Part shown: positions 24,117 through 33,075 of the stretch, one piece after another
Layout of the letters: every line of letters starts with the position of its first letter
How positions within the stretch are numbered: the first letter of the stretch is position 1
From: Bacillus sp. FJAT-28004
GTDB taxonomy: Bacteria > Bacillota > Bacilli > Paenibacillales > Paenibacillaceae
Direction: 5' to 3'
Assembly: GCF_001280845.1 (NCBI RefSeq)
Contig: NZ_LGHP01000001.1
Span: 1,132,319 to 1,196,318 of the forward strand
DNA length: 64,000 nucleotides
Position numbers and translations under genes: made by a program
Notes under the pieces: model-generated
What the model was told of the DNA's origin: nothing
The model's database searches: none
What the model saw: only the letters and a program-made list of their open reading frames with translations

Positions 24117-25568
24117 TTACATTATTTTTTTGATTTCGTCTTTAAGCTGCTCGGATTGCGTGCCAAAGATAACTTGAACAGCGCCTTTGCCCAAACGGAT
24201 AATTCCTGCAGCTCCCATGCCTTTTAGTTGTGTGTCATTGACTACAGATTCATCTTTAACGACTAAGCGCAGCCGAGTGATACAAGCATCTAGACCTACG
24301 ATATTTGAAGATCCGCCAAGAGCATGCAGCACGTTTTCTGCTTTGCTGCCGGATTTGGCTGCTGTCTTTTCTTTGTCATCGGTTTCGTTGTCGACAGTAT
24401 CATCTTCACGACCTGGCGTCTTAATATTGAATTTGACAATGATAAAGCGAAATAAGAAATAATACACGACAGCAAACGCAAGACCCACTGGAATGATAAG
24501 CAGCGGATTCGTCGCGAGCTGATAATTGACCGCGTAATCGATAAAGCCTGCTGAGAAGCCAAACCCATGCTTAACCTCCAATTGGTAGAGGATGAAGCCA
24601 GATAAGCCGGTCAAGACTGCATGAATGACAAAGAGAAACGGTGCCGCGAACATAAAAGCAAACTCAAGCGGTTCCGTAATGCCTGTAAGGAAGGAAGCGA
24701 AAGCAGTACCAATAAAGATGGAAGCGACCAGTTTTCGCTTCTCTTTGCGGGCTGTGTGAATGATCGCAAGCGCGCCTGCTGGCAATGCAAACATCATAAT
24801 CGGGAAAAAACCAGTCATGAACATGCCTGCTGTTTTGTCTCCAGCGAAAAAGCGAGTCAAATCTCCGTGTACAACTTTGCCTGTTGCATCTGTAAAATCA
24901 CCAATTTGGAACCAAGCTATAGAATTGATGACATGGTGCAAGCCGGTAGGAATAAGCAGTCGGTTCGCCGTTAGAAAAACAAAGGAGCCGATTCCGCCAA
25001 AGCCGACTACCCAGCGGCCAAAAGTGTCCAGTGCCATTTGAACAGGTCCCCATACAAGTCCGAGCAATAAGGCGACTATAACCATAACGAGTGAGGTTAT
25101 GATAGGGACAAACCGCTTGCCGCTGAAGAAACCAAGCCAGTCGGGAAGCTTAATCGTATGGAATCGTTTATATAAATATGCCGAAATTAAACCAGCAATA
25201 ATACCGCCGAGTACGCCCATGTTGAGCACAACATCTTCTCCAACAATGTTGCTAAAGACAAGCGGAACTTTAATTTGAACGGTCACAAGTACTTGATAAG
25301 CGATAACGGCAGCCAATGCGGCAACCGCATCTCCAGCAAGTCCGATAGCTACACCGACGGCAAAAATAAGCGGTAAGTTATCGAATATAGCAGCTCCGCC
25401 AGCAGCAAGAAACGGTGCGATGTATTGATTAATAAACTCTCCTGCGCTTCCCATATGGAAGTCCTTCACATAGTCGATATTACCAAAGCGAAGCAGGATG
25501 GAGGCTGCTGGGAGAGCGGCGACCGGAAGCATTAATGCTTTACCTATTTTTTGTAGGAAGGCTAGCAT
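24117..25568 (-). CDS. nagP: PTS N-acetylglucosamine-type permease, fused IIC-IIB
   Basis: 483 residues. The membrane IIC part (about 1-385) has PVAALPAASILLRFG, the substrate-site block IPTGLHHVINSIAWFQ, DLTRFFAGDKTAG, and GITEPLEFAFMF. A charged linker leads to IIB, with the phosphocysteine in LDACITRLRL (Cys429). The HH motif block and RFFAGD are typical of the N-acetylglucosamine branch (NagE/NagP) rather than PtsG. No IIA domain is fused; the preceding gene supplies it. ATG 25568 follows AGAGGA and gives the normal N-terminus; the frame extends nine codons further upstream without a better site. Confidence 0.88.
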   Translation of the reverse strand: MLAFLQKIGKALMLPVAALPAASILLRFGNIDYVKDFHMGSAGEFINQYIAPFLAAGGAAIFDNLPLIFAVGVAIGLAGDAVAALAAVIAYQVLVTVQIKVPLVFSNIVGEDVVLNMGVLGGIIAGLISAYLYKRFHTIKLPDWLGFFSGKRFVPIITSLVMVIVALLLGLVWGPVQMALDTFGRWVVGFGGIGSFVFLTANRLLIPTGLHHVINSIAWFQIGDFTDATGKVVHGDLTRFFAGDKTAGMFMTGFFPIMMFALPAGALAIIHTARKEKRKLVASIFIGTAFASFLTGITEPLEFAFMFAAPFLFVIHAVLTGLSGFILYQLEVKHGFGFSAGFIDYAVNYQLATNPLLIIPVGLAFAVVYYFLFRFIIVKFNIKTPGREDDTVDNETDDKEKTAAKSGSKAENVLHALGGSSNIVGLDACITRLRLVVKDESVVNDTQLKGMGAAGIIRLGKGAVQVIFGTQSEQLKDEIKKIM

Positions 25569-25611
25569 ATTTATTCGTCCTCTTTTCTTATCCAAGTGTA
25601 GGGGTACTTCT

Positions 25612-26112
25612 TTAGCCGTTCATTGTTCCCTTAAACAGAAGCTCTTTACCAGCTGAGACAGTGCCGCTAGTGATCAAATGCTCCAACTGCTTCACATCAT
25701 CCTCGTTTGCAACAACAATGGGTGTAACAGCGGAATAGCCTGCCGCTTCGATTTTGGCTCGATCAAATGTGATGAGTGAATCACCGGCTTGAAAGATGTC
25801 ACCTGAGGCGACATGGGCATGAAAGCCATCTCCATTTAGTGCAACTGTATTGATTCCGATATGAATGAGCAGCTGCAAGCCTGATGCATGCTCGATTATA
25901 ATGGCATGATTGGTATGAATGAGATGGGATACGGTGCCATCGAACGGTGCGATTATTTTGTCCTCGGACGGCTCGATCGCAAGTCCGTCACCCATATGTT
26001 TGCCTGCAAAAGCTTCATCTGGAACTGCGGTTAACGGTACTACTTTTCCTGATAAGGGGGCAGATACTTCAATCGTTTTTTGTTTCGACTTTCCAAATAG
26101 TTTAGATAACAT
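25612..26112 (-). CDS. crr: PTS glucose-family IIA protein (Crr)
   Basis: 166 residues, a stand-alone IIA of the glucose superfamily. The active histidine is His84 in LLIHIGINTV and its partner is His69 in HTNHAI. It moves phosphate from HPr to the IIB domain of the downstream permease. It lies between the antiterminator gene (12 bp) and the permease gene (43 bp). AGGAGG precedes the ATG. Confidence 0.93.
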   Translation of the reverse strand: MLSKLFGKSKQKTIEVSAPLSGKVVPLTAVPDEAFAGKHMGDGLAIEPSEDKIIAPFDGTVSHLIHTNHAIIIEHASGLQLLIHIGINTVALNGDGFHAHVASGDIFQAGDSLITFDRAKIEAAGYSAVTPIVVANEDDVKQLEHLITSGTVSAGKELLFKGTMNG

Positions 26113-26124
26113 AATAATGTCCTC

Positions 26125-26685
26125 CTAATGTTGGTCTGCTTGTTTAATAAGTTGCCCTACGGGTACATTGTGAATTCCAGAATAAACATGAAATGATAAA
26201 AATCCTATTTCTTCTTCCGGGATGCCAACGTGGAATTGCTCGCTGATCCACTCAGCCAATTTGGCAGCAATTTCGAACTCTAATGGAAAGCTCTGTTTGG
26301 TCTCGTTTAGAAAGGGATTAACAATATCCATGCCATTATGGAGTCGATAAACGGCAAATTGGATGTGGCTCGGCAAAGTGAAATACAGTTTCGGGTTCAC
26401 ATCAACGCCTGTTTTCTGCTTGATGTAATCGGCTATCCGCTCGGTCATATCAATGATGGTTGGATCAATTTCTTCAAGATACGTGTGGTATTTCTTCATT
26501 TGTTCGGAATCGTCTAAACGAAATCGCTTTTCGATGCGGTTGTCAGTACGATCAATGATCTGTCCGGCTTTAAGCGAGAAACCTAGCCCTTTGCCAAAAA
26601 TGACGTATTCTTTCTCTGTTTGCACATCGATTGTTAATAACACATTGTTGCCGATTACGCGTTCAACCCGAAATGTGCGAGCCAT
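26125..26685 (-). CDS. GlcT/BglG-family antiterminator with a single PRD
   Basis: 186 residues. Residues 1-55 form the CAT RNA-binding domain (FRVERVIGNNVLLT, FGKGLGFSLKAGQ). Residues about 65-175 form one PTS regulation domain with the conserved histidines in LPSHIQFA and FLSFHVYSG. BglG/GlcT proteins normally have a second PRD and about 280 residues; here the stop comes right after PRD1, and the IIA gene starts 12 bp later, so no PRD2 remnant exists. The ribosome site GGAGGG fixes ATG 26685. The protein should bind the RAT at 26787-26817 in its own leader and prevent termination of the operon. Confidence 0.85.
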   Translation of the reverse strand: MARTFRVERVIGNNVLLTIDVQTEKEYVIFGKGLGFSLKAGQIIDRTDNRIEKRFRLDDSEQMKKYHTYLEEIDPTIIDMTERIADYIKQKTGVDVNPKLYFTLPSHIQFAVYRLHNGMDIVNPFLNETKQSFPLEFEIAAKLAEWISEQFHVGIPEEEIGFLSFHVYSGIHNVPVGQLIKQADQH

Positions 26686-26725
26686 ACTTGAAATCCCTCC
26701 TTTGTCATTAAGGTGCCCATCTGGC

Positions 26726-26791
26726 AAAAAAAAGAGCCAAGAAAAGAAAACCGCTCTAATAAGGAATTAGAAGGTTGTCTTTTCTTGGCTC
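26726..26791 (-). terminator. leader terminator of the PTS operon
   Basis: On the minus strand a perfect 13-bp stem (26779-26791 with 26734-26746) encloses further pairing (AACC/GGTT, CTAAT/ATTAG) and runs into eight Ts (26726-26733). It lies before the first gene, and its 5' arm overlaps the RAT. Confidence 0.9.
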
Positions 26792-26817
26792 ATGCCTCAT
26801 TTGGTGAGTAACACGCC
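26787..26817 (-). promoter_or_regulatory. RAT antiterminator RNA element, GlcT type
   Basis: The minus-strand RNA contains GTGTTACTCACC, then AAATGAGGCATGAGCC, the GTTACT ... GGCATGAG pattern I recall for ptsG/GlcT RAT sites. Its 3' part shares five bases with the terminator arm, so binding excludes the terminator. Confidence 0.8.
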
Positions 26818-26883
26818 AATAACATATGATTGATTGATTAAATCGATAAAATGATGTTAAACACCATTCATTTGAATATTAAC

Positions 26884-26912
26884 ATCATAAGAATGTAAAA
26901 CGCTTTCGTCAA
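26884..26912 (-). promoter_or_regulatory. sigma-A promoter of the PTS operon
   Basis: On the minus strand TTGACG (26907-26912), 17 bp, TATGAT (26884-26889). The transcript would start about 60 bases before the RAT. Confidence 0.7.
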
Positions 26913-26949
26913 GAGGGTATTCACTTGAAAAATATCACTTTCATCATTT

Positions 26950-28524
26950 TCAATAGCCGTCAGTGGAGTGACCAAGCTCCTCAGATAGCTCCATTCCTTC
27001 GTTTGCCGGCGTTGTGCCTACATGTTTAGTGCTATTGCCAAGCTGCTCTGCTTTCTTCAGTCCCTCTTTCACACGTTTGCCATAATCGGGGTCAGCTTCT
27101 GTAAAATGGTGAATCATTTGATCACGAATAACAGTGCTGCATGTGCTGAGTGCATCTACCAAGTTATCGATGAGCTCGCCTTGCTCCCAGTCTTCGAATT
27201 TTCGATAGGTTTCTCCGGCTTGCTTGAAATTGTTTTGGCGGTCAATGGGTTGTTTTACTAGTTTTGCGGAATAGGAAGGCTCATGCGGCTCTCCCGATCT
27301 TGGTGCTTCCGTTAATCCACCCATTGTAGACGGTTCATAATTGACATGCGGGTTTTGGCCTGGGGCAATATCGATATAAAAAGCCATTTGACCGTCACGC
27401 TGATTGGTGGCAACTCTTTTCTTCGGCGCGTTGATCGGCAATTGGAGGTAGTTGGATCCGACGCGGTAACGCTGTGTATCTGAATAGGAAAAGGTGCGCC
27501 CCTGCAGCATTTTATCGTCTGAAAAATCAAGACCATCGACTAATACGCCAGTTCCGAATGCTGCTTGTTCAACTTCTGCAAAGTAATTTTCCGGGTTTTT
27601 GTTCAAAACCATCTTCCCAACCGGCAGCATCGGGAATAAATCAGGATCCCATAGCTTAGTATCGTCTAGCGGGTCGAAATCGAGTTCTTCGTGCTCGTCA
27701 TCAGTCATCCACTGTACTTGTAGTTCCCATGCTGGAAACTCGCCGCGCTCGATTGCTTCATACAAATCCTGGGTTCCATGATTGAAGTTTTTGCCTTGGA
27801 TTTGCTCTGCTTCACTTTGTGTGAGGTTGCGAATGCCTTGTAGCGGCTCCCAATGATATTTAACGAGTACACCTTCTCCTGCGGCATTAATCCATTTGTA
27901 TGTATTGACTCCGGAGCCCTGCATTTGTCTGTAATTTGCAGGAATTCCCCAAGGAGAGAACAAAAATGTAATCATATGAGTAGCTTCAGGCGATTGTGAA
28001 ACAAAATCAAAAAATCGCTCCATACTTTGTACATTTGTGACGGGATCGGGCTTGAACGCGTGGACCATATCAGGAAACTTCATAGCGTCCCGAATGAAAA
28101 ATATTTTCAAATTGTTGCCGACAAGATCCCAGTTTCCATCTTCTGTATAGAACTTCGTTGCGAATCCGCGTGGATCTCGTAGTGTTTCTGGTGAATGGCT
28201 TCCGTGAATAACGCTGGAAAAACGGACGAATACGGGTGTACGCTTGCCGGGCTCCTGAAATAGCTTGGCTCTCGTATACTTTGCAATAGGCTCGTCGCCA
28301 AGCTTGCCGTATGCCTCGAAATAACCGTGAGCACCTGCGCCGCGGCCATGAACTACACGTTCTGGTATACGTTCTCTGTCAAAATGTGAAATCTTCTCGA
28401 TAAAATGGTAGTTCTCCAGTGTCGATGGACCACGATTGCCGATGGTACGAATATTTTGATTATCTGAGATGGGGTGACCTTGCCGATTGGTTAATGTCGG
28501 ATCAGGTGTCTCATTAGTCGTCAT
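26950..28524 (-). CDS. monofunctional haem catalase (KatA/KatX type)
   Basis: 524 residues of the small-subunit clade of haem catalases. The distal histidine is His59 in [16 protein letters not shown], the distal Asn lies in [18 protein letters not shown], and the proximal haem tyrosine lies in [15 protein letters not shown] (about 355). It splits hydrogen peroxide to water and oxygen in the cytosol. ATG 28524 is chosen because GGAGGA stands 10 bases upstream; the frame also opens at TTG 28542, inside the ribosome site. It is a single gene, convergent with nothing and divergent from a TPR gene. Whether it is vegetative or a spore catalase cannot be decided. Confidence 0.95.
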   Translation of the reverse strand: MTTNETPDPTLTNRQGHPISDNQNIRTIGNRGPSTLENYHFIEKISHFDRERIPERVVHGRGAGAHGYFEAYGKLGDEPIAKYTRAKLFQEPGKRTPVFVRFSSVIHGSHSPETLRDPRGFATKFYTEDGNWDLVGNNLKIFFIRDAMKFPDMVHAFKPDPVTNVQSMERFFDFVSQSPEATHMITFLFSPWGIPANYRQMQGSGVNTYKWINAAGEGVLVKYHWEPLQGIRNLTQSEAEQIQGKNFNHGTQDLYEAIERGEFPAWELQVQWMTDDEHEELDFDPLDDTKLWDPDLFPMLPVGKMVLNKNPENYFAEVEQAAFGTGVLVDGLDFSDDKMLQGRTFSYSDTQRYRVGSNYLQLPINAPKKRVATNQRDGQMAFYIDIAPGQNPHVNYEPSTMGGLTEAPRSGEPHEPSYSAKLVKQPIDRQNNFKQAGETYRKFEDWEQGELIDNLVDALSTCSTVIRDQMIHHFTEADPDYGKRVKEGLKKAEQLGNSTKHVGTTPANEGMELSEELGHSTDGY

Positions 28525-28590
28525 GATGATTGCATCCTCCAATTTATTGAAATTGATATTTCTGGTGTGTAGTTTAAGTCATACAAGTTT

Positions 28591-28605
28591 TTATTATTCA
28601 TATAA
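28591..28605 (-). promoter_or_regulatory. possible PerR-like operator upstream of the catalase gene
   Basis: TTATATGAATAATAA on the minus strand is a partial match to the 15-bp PerR box TTATAAT-N-ATTATAA, about 70 bp before the catalase start. AT-rich DNA makes chance matches likely. Confidence 0.3.
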
Positions 28606-28654
28606 TAGATATAGTGACGAAATGCTGCTTTTTGCTCGAAAATCGTGAAGATTA

Positions 28655-28663
28655 TGGTATGAT
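28655..28663 (+). promoter_or_regulatory. possible extended -10 promoter of the TPR gene
   Basis: TGGTATGAT fits TG-N-TATAAT with one mismatch, 78 bp before the start. The TTGCTC upstream is 20 bp away, too far for a good -35. Confidence 0.35.
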
Positions 28664-28740
28664 AGAACCATATTTGTACATTAAATGATGCGTTTACGTG
28701 CGAATTTAATATTCTTTTACAAATCGAGCAGGGGGATCAT

Positions 28741-29415
28741 ATGTTAAAATTTAGTCTTTTAATATTTTTCTTTTGGTTGTTTGGCAACCCGTTTATAGCT
28801 ATTTTGGTTATGATTCTCCTGCTATATGCGCTTGATCGTCGATTTGTTGGGTTAACGCCAAGCCTATTTAAACCGCTAAAGCGAATTTCAAGAATAAAAA
28901 AATTGAAACAGCAAATTGATCGTTCGCCAAATGATGTGTCCTCCAAACATGAACTAGCCCGTCTTTTAATGGAGAGAAAGAAGTATAAAGATGCTTTGAC
29001 CTGGCTTGTCCCAATGCAGCATATGCTTGAGGAATCAGCTGAATTCTGGGATGACTTAGGGACCAGTTATTTAAATAGCGGGGATGAGATAAACGGCGTA
29101 TCAAGCATACTTAGAGGGCTGGAACTTAATCCGCGTGTCAAATATGGCGCTCCTTACTTGTGCCTTGCAGCTCATTTCTCAAATGGTCACACGGAGCAAG
29201 CACTCTCGTACATACAATCGTTTCAATCGATAAATTCCTCATCTTGCGAGGCATATGATCAACTTACTACGATATATAAGAAGCTGGGAAATGCAGATGC
29301 AGCCAAGCGGTCTATCGAGGAAGGACTTCGTATTTACCGCATGCTTCCACGTTATAAGAAGCGGCAGGAACGCAAATGGGCCGTACGATTATTTTTTAAG
29401 AAATGGACGGTTTAG
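28741..29415 (+). CDS. membrane-anchored TPR protein
   Basis: 224 residues: hydrophobic N-terminus (about 4-30) that probably anchors it with the rest in the cytosol, then about four tetratricopeptide-like helix pairs (DVSSKHELARLLMERKKYKDALTWL; AEFWDDLGTSYLNSGD; AYDQLTTIYKKLGNADAAKRSIEEGL) and a basic tail (RYKKRQERKWAVRLFFKKW). TPR repeats bind partner proteins. No partner is suggested by the neighbours, a divergent catalase and a downstream histidine kinase. GCAGGGGGA precedes the ATG. Confidence 0.75.
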   Translation: MLKFSLLIFFFWLFGNPFIAILVMILLLYALDRRFVGLTPSLFKPLKRISRIKKLKQQIDRSPNDVSSKHELARLLMERKKYKDALTWLVPMQHMLEESAEFWDDLGTSYLNSGDEINGVSSILRGLELNPRVKYGAPYLCLAAHFSNGHTEQALSYIQSFQSINSSSCEAYDQLTTIYKKLGNADAAKRSIEEGLRIYRMLPRYKKRQERKWAVRLFFKKWTV

Positions 29416-29540
29416 CCCAGATTGAAATAAGCGTGATTTGATTAATATCCATGTATTTGTAATCATTTGTTAGTGATTGTTATATTGTTGTTTAGATTCG
29501 GATGATACATAATGGAAGCTATAATAAATAGAAGGGCAAG

Positions 29541-31295
29541 ATGCTTGAGATGCAACGCAACATTTGGCTTGTGGCGATTAGTGTTATCGTCGTTTTAGTA
29601 TTAATAAATAACACGGCTTATTATTTTCTTACCAAAAAAACACTGGAAGACTCCTTTAATGAAGAACTCCTAACGCATGCCAAACGGCTGGAGATGTCAC
29701 TCGAGCAATCTCGCGAAGGATCAGAACAGTTTCAGAATCAAATTGGACGTGAATTGCGCGCAGCTTCGATTGCGATTCAATATGCTCTTGATCCCGATGT
29801 CGAGAAGGTAACGACGGAGCAGCTGATGGAGCTTCGCGATAAGCTGGATCTAAGCCATATTACGCTTCTCAGAAAACTGCCTGATGACATTGTTTTATAC
29901 AAATCGTCCAATGCAAAGCAGACTAATATCAGTACAAAGGAATGGAAGCCATGGTATGAAGTGTTCAACCAGTTATTCGAGAACAAGAATGCTTCTGTGA
30001 ACTGGCTTGGACAATCCCTTCCGAACTTCTGGAGTGGACCGTACGAGGTATCCGCGACCAATGTAGACAAGATTAATAAATGGGGCTACTATTACGACGG
30101 AGCAACAAATTATATTATCGATCCCTATGTGGATTATGAACGGCAAGAAAAGTATGAGGATGCGACAGGTGTTCATCGCATGATTGAGAATTCAATTCAA
30201 AACAGCGATTCATTGCTCGAAATTGCTTTTATTAATCCCGAGACGTTTCCAGATGGGAAAAATACAATAAATCCTCAGGGCGAGGTTCAAGGCCATAAAG
30301 TGCAGGAACCGATCTTTTACGGATCGTACGATATCAAATCAAAGCAGGATACGAAGTTGGTTCACAAAGCATACTTCTCCAAGAAAGCTGTCACCTTAAG
30401 GGAAAATATCGGCGGCAAAGAAATTTTCAAAATGTATATTCCGGTTTTTGTTAATGAGCATGGCATTAATATTACTGATCGCGACGGACAGCCTATGAAT
30501 AGCTACGTATTGATGATGACTTCTGATTATCATATTATTCAAGACAAGCTGGACTCCCAATTTTTGAATTTAGGCATTATCATTCTAATCGTTACCTTTT
30601 TCAGCTTGCTGATGGCCGTATTTGCGATGAGGTACTTCAGGCATTCTCGTGATAAGGTCGTTCGTGTTACACAAGAAACCTATGTGGACGAGATCAATCA
30701 AATGTTCCACTCCATTAGAGCACAAAGGCATGATTTCTTGAATCATGTACAGACCATTCATTCACTAGCAGAGCTTAACAAATCGCATGAGCTCGTTGCT
30801 TATACGAAGGAACTGACCGGCGATATTCGAATGATGAACGATATTATCAACATTGGTAATCCGGCTATAGCGGCTTTGGTTCGTTCCAAAATTTCACAAG
30901 CGGAGAGCAACAAAATTCAATTCAGCTGCTCCTTTACCGGGTTGAACATGCAGGAAATGGGCGTTAGAACTCTTGATGTAAATCGTATGCTTGGCAATTT
31001 GATCGATAATGCTTTTGATGAGGTTATGAAATACTCAGATGATCGACGCCATGTTACGCTTATCGGCAAACAGACGGCAGATATGCTTGAATTTACGGTA
31101 GCGAATACCTGTGAAAATGCAGGACAAGCGATTTCCAATCCTATTTTTGAAGCGGGTTTTTCCACTAAGCAGCAGGATCATCAAGGTTTAGGGCTATCTA
31201 TTGTAAAAACAATCGCAAAGCAATACAAAGGTGATGTTTACGTGGCTGCGGAGCCAGCTGGGAAATTGACATTTACTGTAAAAATGCCATTATAA
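29541..31295 (+). CDS. orphan sensor histidine kinase, Spo0B-like H-box, large extracellular sensor
   Basis: 584 residues: helix about 8-28, a large extracellular sensor (about 30-345) in two parts, helix about 347-368, then a Spo0B-type H box RAQRHDFLNHVQTIHSL (His about 396), N box MLGNLIDNAFDEV and G box HQGLGLSIVKTIAKQY. No response regulator is adjacent. It is the second kinase of this type in the window, but the sensor differs from that at 20717. ATG 29541 has GAAGGG very close upstream; ATG 29550 is the alternative. A terminator follows. Confidence 0.85.
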   Translation: MLEMQRNIWLVAISVIVVLVLINNTAYYFLTKKTLEDSFNEELLTHAKRLEMSLEQSREGSEQFQNQIGRELRAASIAIQYALDPDVEKVTTEQLMELRDKLDLSHITLLRKLPDDIVLYKSSNAKQTNISTKEWKPWYEVFNQLFENKNASVNWLGQSLPNFWSGPYEVSATNVDKINKWGYYYDGATNYIIDPYVDYERQEKYEDATGVHRMIENSIQNSDSLLEIAFINPETFPDGKNTINPQGEVQGHKVQEPIFYGSYDIKSKQDTKLVHKAYFSKKAVTLRENIGGKEIFKMYIPVFVNEHGINITDRDGQPMNSYVLMMTSDYHIIQDKLDSQFLNLGIIILIVTFFSLLMAVFAMRYFRHSRDKVVRVTQETYVDEINQMFHSIRAQRHDFLNHVQTIHSLAELNKSHELVAYTKELTGDIRMMNDIINIGNPAIAALVRSKISQAESNKIQFSCSFTGLNMQEMGVRTLDVNRMLGNLIDNAFDEVMKYSDDRRHVTLIGKQTADMLEFTVANTCENAGQAISNPIFEAGFSTKQQDHQGLGLSIVKTIAKQYKGDVYVAAEPAGKLTFTVKMPL

Positions 31296-31306
31296 TAAGG
31301 AATGAC

Positions 31307-31347
31307 GCCTTGCCGAACGCTGCTTTTCGTCGGTAGGGCTTTTTTTA
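31307..31347 (+). terminator. terminator of the histidine kinase gene
   Basis: A 10-bp stem with two G-T pairs (31307-31316 with 31330-31339) followed by TTTTTTT. Confidence 0.8.
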
Positions 31348-31399
31348 TGTCTTTCTTTATTTCAATTGCGATCGTAATCGAGCTTTTACCGTCAAATGA

Positions 31400-31428
31400 T
31401 GGCACCAGCCTTATTGGCTTGGTATAAT
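31400..31428 (+). promoter_or_regulatory. extended -10 promoter of the SWIM-SNF2 operon
   Basis: TTGGTATAAT (TATAAT at 31423-31428, TG one base before) with a poor -35 (TGGCAC) 17 bp upstream, 37 bp before the first gene. Confidence 0.5.
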
Positions 31429-31464
31429 AGTAAGAATGCAAGTGAACGGAAAGGAAGCGGGTGA

Positions 31465-33075
31465 ATGTCTATGATGCACCTCAATGAAAAGCTGCACGCG
31501 CTAATTGAGCAACAACTGAACGTCCATGTCGAGACGACGATTATGAAGCGGGGCTGGCATTATTACATGGAAGGTAAAGTGAACAGCGCTAATGAAGGAA
31601 GCCATGATCATTTGTATGGCGTCGTGCAAGGATCGGATCTTTATGCGGTCATCCTTGATGCTGGTCAGTTGCGTTATAGCTCATGTACTTGTCCCTATAC
31701 AGGATTTTGCAAGCATATGGCTGCCGTTTATTTTCAATACTGCAGTCAGCAAGAGGGCGGACACACGCTGGCGGAGCGTTCTTATTTTCGCTTGTTAGGA
31801 CTGTCGTCTGCGAGTGCGCTGCTAAAAAATACACAGGCTGCACCACCGCCACCCGAAACAGCACCTGTCTTGCTTCGTGATCCAGGTGAACAAGCGACTG
31901 CTGAGGAGTGGCTGGAATGGATGGAAGCGACACATGGCGATGTGTGGCGGAAATGCCGACATTCTCTCCATGCGCTTCAACCGTTATTGTCCTCATTAAA
32001 GGGGCTGGCTAAGGATTGGGAGAAAAGGATGCAGCGTTTGCATTGGTCTACAGCAATCATCTTTGTGCTGGAGCAAGCAGAGCGAGCCATCAATACGGTT
32101 GACTCGTTCAGTAGATATTATCATGAAATGTCGTTCATCCGGATGGCTGAGCCATGGGTGGAGCATTTATATACACTCGTATCCGAACTAACTCCTGAAG
32201 CGATGGAGCTGCGGGAAGAAGCATGGGCGGATGCTTTAATCGCTCGAGTGAAAGTATGGGCATCGAGCACGGAAAAGCAGCTCTTTGACTGGGAGTATAT
32301 CTATTTAGTTTTATGCGAGAAGCTTTCAGAGAGCCGCAGCTGGTTTGAACGTGAACTAGCCTCGATGGTTGAGTTGTCGCAGAATGCAGAAGTCGAAGAC
32401 GTCAATAAGGCATTTCTTCATACCGCCATTGGAATCATGTACTTTTTTGACAAGAAGGATGAGCAGGCGATTGCACATTTTGCATTAACAAGCTTCGAGC
32501 GCTCTCAGAAAGTCATGTATCCTTGCGCCGCACAGCGGATGGAAGAAGGAAAATGGGAGCTTGTAGATCAGTGGATGAGCTTCTTATTCGAGCGGATCAA
32601 TCAATCGAAAAATGGCCGTTCGGTTGGACCGTTCGTTACATTATGCCGAAGAGCTGATCTTGACCGTCCTGAAATGCCGATATGGACCGATTATATGAAG
32701 CAATTGCTGCCCCATTCTTATTCAGAATTATCTGATCATTGGCTCGATCAGAAGCGTTATGACGAATGGGCTGATTTACAGATGCTTATAGGTTCTAGTC
32801 CTGAGGACGTCGGAGCCCATGCGCTGCGAGAAATTGCTAAGCTTGCGCCTCGCGCGCTCATGCCCATGTATCATCAATCGGTTGAATCGTCCATCCAATC
32901 ACGGAATCGTCAAGGCTACCGAATTGCGGTCAAGCAGCTCAAGAAACTAGAGCGGTTATATAAAGCTGATAAAGATGAAGCGAGATGGGATCAATTTATT
33001 TCTGGACTTGTAAGTAAGCATCAGCGTTTGCGAGCATTTCAGGAAGAGCTGTGGAAAGGGAAAATAGTTACATGA
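31465..33075 (+). CDS. SWIM zinc-finger protein (YwqB-like)
   Basis: 536 residues. The SWIM finger is SSCTCPYTGFCKHMAAVYF near residue 72, of the form C-x-C-x5-C-x-H. The rest is helical, acidic and Trp-rich with no other domain I recognise. SWIM proteins bind nucleic acid or protein and are often encoded just before an SNF2-family ATPase, as in B. subtilis ywqB-ywqA. The stop overlaps the start of the next gene (ATGA), so the two products are made together and probably act together on DNA. The biological role of the pair is not established. Confidence 0.85.
   Translation: MSMMHLNEKLHALIEQQLNVHVETTIMKRGWHYYMEGKVNSANEGSHDHLYGVVQGSDLYAVILDAGQLRYSSCTCPYTGFCKHMAAVYFQYCSQQEGGHTLAERSYFRLLGLSSASALLKNTQAAPPPPETAPVLLRDPGEQATAEEWLEWMEATHGDVWRKCRHSLHALQPLLSSLKGLAKDWEKRMQRLHWSTAIIFVLEQAERAINTVDSFSRYYHEMSFIRMAEPWVEHLYTLVSELTPEAMELREEAWADALIARVKVWASSTEKQLFDWEYIYLVLCEKLSESRSWFERELASMVELSQNAEVEDVNKAFLHTAIGIMYFFDKKDEQAIAHFALTSFERSQKVMYPCAAQRMEEGKWELVDQWMSFLFERINQSKNGRSVGPFVTLCRRADLDRPEMPIWTDYMKQLLPHSYSELSDHWLDQKRYDEWADLQMLIGSSPEDVGAHALREIAKLAPRALMPMYHQSVESSIQSRNRQGYRIAVKQLKKLERLYKADKDEARWDQFISGLVSKHQRLRAFQEELWKGKIVT

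Noticed and set aside
26896..26912. cre (CcpA) site at the PTS promoter
   Set aside because: The core AAACGCTTTC looks cre-like, but the outer conserved positions do not match the usual TG ... CA ends.
28599..28607. sigma-K -10 (CATATAATA) before the TPR gene
   Set aside because: No AC at the 17-bp spacing seen at the three better sites, and no sporulation context; AT-rich chance match.
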